10,504 bases of DNA from contig JACRCG010000040.1 of NCBI GenBank assembly GCA_016219145.1, positions 1 through 10,504 of the forward strand, read 5' to 3'. Origin of the DNA: Deltaproteobacteria bacterium. GTDB lineage: Bacteria > Desulfobacterota > Desulfuromonadia > Geobacterales > Pseudopelobacteraceae. Every line of letters begins with the position of its first letter. The first letter of the stretch is position 1. Below the pieces are notes generated by a model, which saw nothing but the letters and a program-made list of their open reading frames with translations, had not been told where the DNA came from and searched no databases. A program made the translations under genes and the position numbers. Shown here one piece after another: positions 6,641 through 10,504 of this stretch.

Positions 6641-7480
6641 TTAATCCGCGTTATTCCTGATCCGCAGAGCTTCGTCGTAGGCCTCGCTGCGTGAAACACC
6701 GGTGATTTCAGAGGCTTTTCTGGCTGCGTCCTTTACAGACACAGAGTCGTCGGTCATCACGCGACGCAAGACATCGGTCAGCGCTTCGACCTCACGAGGC
6801 ATTGCCTTCCCCGGCGCAACCAGAATAACTACCTCGCCGCGCACCTTGCCCTGCGCCGCATGCTCCATGACTTTTGACACGCTGCCCCGGACCAGCTCTT
6901 CATATATTTTGGTCAACTCGCGCGCCACGACCACCTGCCGCTCTCCCAGCGTTTCACGAATATCCAGAAGCGATTCCAGCAGGCGGTGAGGAGCCTCATA
7001 CAGCACCAGCGTGCCTGGCAGGGCGGACATTTCTTTCAAAAATGCGCGCCGTTTGCCCTGGCGGGAAGGGGGAAAACCGGCAAAAGTGAAGTTGTCGGTC
7101 GGCAGACCGGAGGCGGACAGGGCAGCCACGGCGGCACAGGCGCCCGGAACCGGAATGACCGGAATCCCCTCGGCAACAGCATCCCTGACAAGCTGATAAC
7201 CCGGATCGGAGACACAGGGGGTGCCGGCGTCCGAGATCAGCGCCACCGATTTTCCCTGGCGTAGGGCATTCAGAATCCGCTCCCCTTTGAACTGCTGGTT
7301 GTGATCAAAATAGGAGGTCATCGGTCTGGAGATGCCGAAGTGATTGAGCAGCTTAAGAGAGTGGCGGGTATCTTCGGCCGCTATCAGATCGACCTCTCCC
7401 AGGATCCGTACGGCCCGGTAGGTCATGTCTCCCAGGTTGCCGATCGGGGTGGCGACTATGTAGAGGACGGCAGCTGTCAT
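6641..7480 (-). CDS. rsmI: 16S rRNA (cytidine1402-2'-O)-methyltransferase
   Basis: Methylates the ribose of C1402 in the decoding centre of 16S rRNA, using SAM. It has 279 residues with the tetrapyrrole-methylase fold. The N-terminus is LYIVATPIGNLGDMTYRAVR, then AAEDTRHSLKLLNHFGI. The SAM-binding SDAGTPCVSDPG is at about 83-94 and VIPVPGACAAVAALSASGLP at about 108-127, followed by FAGFPPSRQGKRR. The short C-terminal helical domain ends ITGVSRSEAYDEALRIR. ATG 7480 shares one base with the lysE stop (TGATG), which indicates translational coupling; no clear independent ribosome site is seen. Stop is TAA. The sequence is intact throughout. Confidence 0.96.
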   Translation of the reverse strand: MTAAVLYIVATPIGNLGDMTYRAVRILGEVDLIAAEDTRHSLKLLNHFGISRPMTSYFDHNQQFKGERILNALRQGKSVALISDAGTPCVSDPGYQLVRDAVAEGIPVIPVPGACAAVAALSASGLPTDNFTFAGFPPSRQGKRRAFLKEMSALPGTLVLYEAPHRLLESLLDIRETLGERQVVVARELTKIYEELVRGSVSKVMEHAAQGKVRGEVVILVAPGKAMPREVEALTDVLRRVMTDDSVSVKDAARKASEITGVSRSEAYDEALRIRNNAD

Positions 7481-8106
7481 CAGCGCTGCGCCAGCGCCAG
7501 CTTGATCGCCAACCCGGCGAAAACTCCCGCCGCCGCCCGATTGAGAAGTCTCTGCGCAAAGGCCGATTGCCGGAAACGATCTCCAAACACTCCCGCCAGA
7601 TAACTTATCGCTCCAAATACGATGATGGTCGAGACAATGAACAGCCCCCCCAGCAGCATGAACTGCAATGACAGATTTCCTCTGGCCGGATCGGCAAATT
7701 GCGGGAGAAACGCCAGGAAAAAGACCGACACCTTGGGGTTGGTGACGTTCATGATGATTCCCCGGCGGTAGAGAGCGGCAGAACTGAGCCGGTCTACAGC
7801 GGCAGCCGCTCCGCTGGCGGTTCCGGCACGGAAGGAGAGCCAGGCCAGGTAGAGCAGGTATCCCGCTCCGGCAAACTTGAGAGCGCCAAAAGCTGATGCC
7901 GAAGCCTTGAAGAGCGCAGCCAGCCCCAGAGTCACTGCGGTCGTATGAACAAGAATCCCGGTGCAGAGCCCCAGGGTGACCAGCAGACCGGCCTTGCGCC
8001 CGTTTTGTGCGGCCTGGGTCATGACAAAAAGGTTGTCCGGGCCGGGCGTAAGGGCCAGCAGGATGGATGTGGTGAAAAACATTAACGCTGTTCCGGAATC
8101 AATCAT
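7480..8106 (-). CDS. LysE/RhtB-family amino-acid exporter
   Basis: A 208-residue polytopic inner-membrane protein, the normal size for this family of amino-acid and derivative exporters. The N-terminus carries the diagnostic LLALTPGPDNLFVMTQ (PGPD at about 21-24), then QNGRKAGLLVTLGLCTGILVH. In the middle, YLLYLAWLSFR and IIMNVTNPKVSVFFLAFLPQF (the conserved NPK element) are followed by two more hydrophobic segments and a short basic C-terminus. About five to six membrane segments are expected. The substrate cannot be told from sequence. ATG 8106 is chosen because GAGG lies seven bases upstream and the protein then begins as family members do; the longer reading from 8172 would pass back through the promoter. 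It is the first gene of the leftward run and is coupled to rsmI. Confidence 0.92.
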   Translation of the reverse strand: MIDSGTALMFFTTSILLALTPGPDNLFVMTQAAQNGRKAGLLVTLGLCTGILVHTTAVTLGLAALFKASASAFGALKFAGAGYLLYLAWLSFRAGTASGAAAAVDRLSSAALYRRGIIMNVTNPKVSVFFLAFLPQFADPARGNLSLQFMLLGGLFIVSTIIVFGAISYLAGVFGDRFRQSAFAQRLLNRAAAGVFAGLAIKLALAQR

Positions 8107-8143
8107 GCGGGCACCTCGACCGAATAGGAAAGAATTTTTCGCC

Positions 8144-8172
8144 ATAATGGTGTACAAGGAAAAGCCTGTCAA
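8144..8172 (-). promoter_or_regulatory. Putative sigma70 promoter for lysE-rsmI
   Basis: On the minus strand a perfect TTGACA (8167-8172) is followed by a 17-bp spacer and CATTAT (8144-8149), 4 of 6 matches. Initiation near 8137 would give a leader of about 30 nt. The -35 hexamer is one half of a 16-bp perfect palindrome. Confidence 0.6.
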
Positions 8173-8181
8173 GCTTGACAG
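8166..8181. promoter_or_regulatory. 16-bp perfect palindrome, possible operator
   Basis: CTGTCAAGCTTGACAG is self-complementary without a spacer and lies in the 125-bp region between the divergent lysE and rlmI-like genes. It covers the -35 box of the lysE promoter and provides a TTGACA on the other strand too, although no good -10 is seen rightward. Dimeric repressor or activator binding is inference. Confidence 0.45.
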
Positions 8182-8231
8182 ATGAAATTAATTCAAATCT
8201 TGCAGACAGTTGCACGAAGCGAGGACATCCC

Positions 8232-9407
8232 ATGACCAGAATTACACTGAACAAAAATGAAGATCGCCGTATCAAATCGGGCCACCCCTGGGTGTTCAGC
8301 AACGAGATCCGCGAGGTGAGCGGTGAGCGCAGCGCCGGTAGTGCTGCCGAACTGTGTGATTCGGCCGGCGGTTTCATCGGTGTCGGGCACTATAACCCGC
8401 ATTCGCTGATTGCCTTTCGCCTGCTTTCGCGCCAGCTGGAGGATATTGACACGGCAGCGTTTTTTGAAGGCCGGATTGCTGCTGCCCTGGCCCACCGCAC
8501 CGCCCGCTATCCCGGTCTGGACAGCTTCCGGGCGGTCTACGGCGAGAGCGATTTCCTGCCGGGGTTGGTGGTGGACAAATATGGTGCTTATCTGTCACTC
8601 CAGTCCCTCTCGGCCGGGATGGATTGCCGTCGTGAACAGATTGTCACGGCACTCCGGAAGGTGTTTGATCCGCTCGGCATACTTGCCCGCAATGACGTTG
8701 GCGTTCGCAAGCTGGAAGGTCTGGAGGAGTAGGTCGAGCTGCTCTGGGGGGATATTCCTGAGCGGGTCGAGATGGAAGAGAACGGCCTCCGCTTTCAGGT
8801 TAACTTGCGGGAAGGGCAGAAGACCGGTGCTTTTCTGGATCAGAAGCAGAATCACCTGCTGTTGTGGGAAATCTGCTCGGAAAAACGCGTGCTGGACTGT
8901 TTTTGCTATACCGGCGGTTGGGCGATACATGCGGCCTCGTTCGGGGCAAAGTCGGTGCTGGGGGTCGATATCTCGGCCAGGGCCGTGGGGCAGGCCAGCA
9001 GCCATGCCAAGTTGAACAAGGTGGCCGACCGGGTGCGTTTCGAGGAGTGCGACGCCTTTGAACGTTTACGTTCGTTGCAGCAGGAAGGGCAGCGTTTCGG
9101 TGTGATCGTGATGGACCCTCCCGCCTTTGTAAAAAGCCGCAAGAACATCGCCGAGGCAACCAAAGGCTATCTGACCGTCAACCGCCGCGCCCTGGAACTG
9201 CTGGAACCGGGCGGTTATCTGATCACCTGTTCCTGCTCATACCATATGGGGCGTGAAGCCTTCCGCGACATGCTGATTCAGGCCGCCCGTCTGGCCAAGC
9301 GTGAAGTGCGGCTGGTGGAGACCTGTAGTCAGGCGGCCGATCATCCGGTGCTGCTGTCATTTCCTGAGTCGGAATATCTGAAGTGCTTTGTGTTGCAGGC
9401 GGTCTGA
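8232..9407 (+). pseudogene. rlmI: RlmI-like 23S rRNA (cytosine-5) methyltransferase, interrupted by in-frame TAG
   Basis: The RlmI/COG1092 family methylates C1962 of 23S rRNA using SAM. The reading frame spans 391 sense positions plus stop, the family's normal length (E. coli RlmI is 396), but codon 167 (8730-8732) is TAG. Before it are an N-terminal PUA-like domain (about 1-75, with GHPWVFSNEI) and the middle domain GESDFLPGLVVDKY to VRKLEGLEE. After it, in the same frame, come VELLWGDIPERVE, QKTGAFLDQKQN, the SAM-binding VLDCFCYTGGWAIHAA (about 220-235), MDPPAFVKSRK (about 294-304) and TCSCS (332-336). ATG 8232 follows GAGGA by six bases. As read, a 166-residue fragment lacking the catalytic domain would be made. 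Re-initiation at ATG 8772 could give the catalytic part without PUA. TGA ends the gene. Readthrough, true decay and sequencing error are all possible. Confidence 0.86.
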
Positions 9408-9422
9408 TGGATATAATCAGAC
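9402..9422 (+). terminator. Hairpin at the end of the rlmI-like gene
   Basis: GTCTGAT (9402-9408) and ATCAGAC (9416-9422) form a seven-pair stem around a seven-base loop and include the TGA stop of the gene. Only two T residues follow, so it is at best a weak terminator. It sits between two convergent genes and could act on either strand. Confidence 0.4.
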
Positions 9423-9458
9423 TTCATGGAGGTGTCTCAGATCTGGAAAAGGCGGGAA

Positions 9459-9719
9459 TCAGATTCGGCACACTTCCCGGCGATGGCCGACTTTGACCAC
9501 CCAGACAGTCAGTTGGCTATCCTGTATCGAGTAAATAATGCGGTGATTCCCTTGGCGAATGCGGTACTTCTCTTGGCCGGAGAGCTTTTCACAACCAACG
9601 GGGCGAGGATTCTCGGCAAGGGCACCGATTCGTTCCATGATCCGTTGCAAGTCATTCTTCTGGATGGAGTCAAGATCTCTCCTGACAGAATCTTTTAAAA
9701 AGACGCTATAGACGGCCAT
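9459..9719 (-). CDS. RelE/ParE-superfamily toxin
   Basis: An 86-residue toxin of a type II toxin-antitoxin pair; RelE members cut mRNA in the ribosomal A site, whereas ParE members target gyrase. Family features seen are the N-terminal VFLKDSVRRDLDSI helix region, ENPRPVGCEKLSGQEKYRIRQGNHRIIYSI (basic core, Arg53, Arg55, Arg60) and the final strand TVWVVKVGHRREV. The HR motif favours the RelE-type mRNase branch. The residue after EV is Cys84 (TGC, 9468-9470), where this branch normally has Tyr, the counterpart of catalytic Tyr87 in E. coli RelE, so activity may be reduced. ATG 9719 lies inside the antitoxin gene (14-bp overlap), the usual coupled arrangement. Stop is TGA, 51 bp from the convergent rlmI-like gene. 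Confidence 0.87.
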   Translation of the reverse strand: MAVYSVFLKDSVRRDLDSIQKNDLQRIMERIGALAENPRPVGCEKLSGQEKYRIRQGNHRIIYSIQDSQLTVWVVKVGHRREVCRI

Positions 9720-9939
9720 TGGCCTTCAGCTCTTTCAGCATGGCTTCGTAAGAAACCAGTGGTTCGTTGATGCGTTCTTCAAAGGCTGCCAGGTCTTCGG
9801 CATCCTCAGTCAGAGAGTGACGAACCGCATCATTGACGACATCGGAAAGAGAGCGTGATGTGTCGAGTGCTTTGTGCTGCAGCGCCCGGTGCATGGCCGG
9901 GTCAAAATATACGGTTGCCCGTTTGGTAAGTGCGCCCAT
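9706..9939 (-). CDS. Ribbon-helix-helix antitoxin
   Basis: A 77-residue antitoxin partner of the downstream RelE-type toxin. The N-terminal ribbon-helix-helix DNA-binding domain (about 5-46) is seen as KRATVYFDPAMHRALQHKA and SRSLSDVVNDAVRHSL. The acidic C-terminal part, EDAEDLAAFEERINEPLVSYEAMLKELKANGRL, should wrap the toxin. ATG 9939 has AGGAGG eight bases upstream, better than most genes in this window. It is the first gene of the pair, ends in TAG, and overlaps the toxin start by 14 bp. Antitoxin dimers of this class normally repress their own promoter, which fits the inverted repeats found there. Confidence 0.88.
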   Translation of the reverse strand: MGALTKRATVYFDPAMHRALQHKALDTSRSLSDVVNDAVRHSLTEDAEDLAAFEERINEPLVSYEAMLKELKANGRL

Positions 9940-9959
9940 GGTTTGTACCTCCTGTACAC

Positions 9960-9988
9960 ATGTTAGCGTTGTGACGCTACAACGTCAA
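9960..9988 (-). promoter_or_regulatory. Toxin-antitoxin promoter with embedded operator
   Basis: On the minus strand TTGACG (9983-9988), a 17-bp spacer and TAACAT (9960-9965) form a good sigma70 promoter about 20 bp before the antitoxin ATG. The spacer holds two overlapping inverted repeats: TAGCGT-N4-ACGCTA (9964-9979) and CGTTGT-N6-ACAACG (9967-9984). Repeats in this place fit autorepression by the RHH antitoxin. Confidence 0.75.
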
Positions 9989-10030
9989 GACGTTTTTTTG
10001 TGCGATCATTCATATGAGAAATATATCGCG

Positions 10031-10058
10031 TTGACTTGAGATGAGAGCGGTGTAATAT
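10031..10058 (+). promoter_or_regulatory. Putative rightward sigma70 promoter
   Basis: TTGACT (10031-10036), 16 bp and TAATAT (10053-10058) match the consensus well. It could drive the small ORF at 10169, leaving a leader of about 105 nt in which I see no convincing structure. This AT-rich stretch could also yield such matches by chance. Confidence 0.45.
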
Positions 10059-10168
10059 GTCTTTGCATTGTGGAATTCCGAGGATAAATGTTCTATTTGG
10101 CGTCAACTACGAGCTGAACTAACCTTTGCCGATCAGATTCCGAAGTTACAAAGCTTATGGGGGTGATT

Positions 10169-10399
10169 ATGTCAGAATGCGATATCCAGAACACGCCACA
10201 AGAGGAAAAGGCGACAGCATTTAGCATCTATGAAAACGAGGGCGTTGAAGAGTTGAAGGCAAGACTTGCATCATACAGATATAGTACGAACCCAGATAAA
10301 CCGGTACAACCAATAATATGCACTTTTAGAGAAGAAAGCAGAACAGGTGTGAAGTGTCCAATTGATTTATTACCTCGGCAATTAAATAGATGCATTTAG
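10169..10399 (+). CDS. Hypothetical protein, 76 residues, possibly truncated by the adjacent IS
   Basis: I do not recognise this protein. It begins MSECDIQNTPQEEKATAF, has a probable amphipathic helix (EGVEELKARLASYRY) and ends ICTFREESRTGVKCPIDLLPRQLNRCI, with no membrane segment or signal peptide. ATG 10169 is preferred to ATG 10157 because a GGGG run lies about six bases upstream of it. The region is clearly poorer in GC than the genes to its left, suggesting acquired DNA. The TAG stop lies 25 bp before the start of an IS630-type transposase gene, and its TA could be the target dinucleotide of that element. The protein may therefore be the N-terminal remnant of a longer one. Confidence 0.5.
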   Translation: MSECDIQNTPQEEKATAFSIYENEGVEELKARLASYRYSTNPDKPVQPIICTFREESRTGVKCPIDLLPRQLNRCI

Positions 10400-10504
10400 T
10401 TCATGTTTGTGGTACAGTCTCTTCATGGAAAAGATCGATGCCAGAAAACATGACCAGAAGACCCAGTACGAGATTCGCAAGCAGGTTATCCGACTTCGCA
10501 AGAA
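10397..10504 (+). mobile_element. Left end of an IS630-like insertion sequence (partial)
   Basis: Inferred from the transposase start at 10425. IS630 elements insert at TA and duplicate it; the TA at 10397-10398 is a plausible junction, leaving about 26 bp of element before the coding region. The right end and the second TA are outside the window, so the boundary is tentative. Confidence 0.4.
10425..10504 (+). CDS. IS630-family transposase, N-terminal fragment (runs off right edge)
   Basis: The last 80 bases encode 26 complete codons starting MEKIDARKHDQKTQYEIRKQ and continuing VIRLRK. This matches the N-terminal helix-turn-helix region of IS630-type transposases, where a KIDARK opening and an EIRK-x-V helix are typical. 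The DDE catalytic domain is beyond the window. There is no clear ribosome site beyond a weak purine stretch. The element's left end probably lies within the 25 bases before the ATG; terminal inverted repeats cannot be verified without the right end. The assignment is from pattern memory on a short stretch. Confidence 0.62.
   Translation, partial: MEKIDARKHDQKTQYEIRKQVIRLRK

Noticed and set aside
8175..8200. TTGACA on the plus strand as a promoter for the rlmI-like gene
   Set aside because: No acceptable -10 hexamer at 15-19 bp spacing; the box is explained as half of the palindrome.
8730..8732. TAG as a pyrrolysine codon
   Set aside because: RlmI-family methyltransferases are not known pyrrolysine proteins, no pyl genes are in the window, and neighbouring genes use TAG as stop.
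9981..9998. AACGT-CAAG-ACGTT followed by T residues, terminator-like on the plus strand
   Set aside because: The stem is only five pairs and overlaps the -35 of the toxin-antitoxin promoter; no rightward gene ends here.
10053..10166. Short open stretch containing LWNSEDKCSIWRQLRAEL, faintly like the N-terminal region of adenylosuccinate lyase (WSxxxKxxxWRxL)
   Set aside because: About 36 codons without a start or further family sequence; resemblance is too short to call a gene remnant, though a translated search would be worthwhile.

Overview
The window reads as chromosomal DNA of a Desulfuromonadia/Geobacter-type deltaproteobacterium. The evidence is a GC-rich coding bias, the order ugd - uxs - ftsB - small Cys-rich ORF - argS - SPOR protein, and Geobacter-like sequences for HisI and HisG. 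This assignment rests on remembered family resemblance, not on a search. About 90% of the window is housekeeping DNA, nearly all read leftward (minus strand).

Minus-strand layout, in transcription order (right to left): a LysE/RhtB-type exporter (8106-7480) whose stop overlaps the start of rsmI (16S rRNA 2'-O-methyltransferase); ugd (UDP-glucose dehydrogenase) and uxs (UDP-glucuronate decarboxylase), which together convert UDP-glucose to UDP-xylose; an ftsB/divIC-like division gene starting at GTG 4203; a 56-residue cysteine-rich protein (3885-3715) whose stop overlaps the start of argS; argS; a SPOR-domain envelope protein; a sigma70 promoter; the initiator tRNA; a strong intrinsic terminator; a second CAU-anticodon tRNA; another hairpin; a hisI promoter; hisI; and the start of hisG, which runs off the left edge.

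Rightward features are an RlmI-like 23S rRNA cytosine methyltransferase gene (8232-9407), which shares a divergent intergenic region with lysE, and, at the right end, an AT-richer accessory stretch. That stretch holds a leftward RHH/RelE toxin-antitoxin pair with a promoter-embedded operator, a 76-codon rightward ORF of unknown function, and the first 26 codons of an IS630-like transposase cut by the window edge.

The most notable pattern is that several conserved genes carry single-base lesions. hisI has a -1 frameshift in a short homopolymer. The RlmI-like gene has an in-frame TAG at codon 167. The initiator tRNA has lost the middle G-C pair of its hallmark three anticodon-stem G-C pairs (G30/A40). 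The RelE-type toxin has Cys where the family usually has a C-terminal Tyr. This could mean real recent decay or sequence error; raw reads would decide. I found no convincing new multi-gene system. The least characterised element is the small Cys-rich protein between ftsB and argS.
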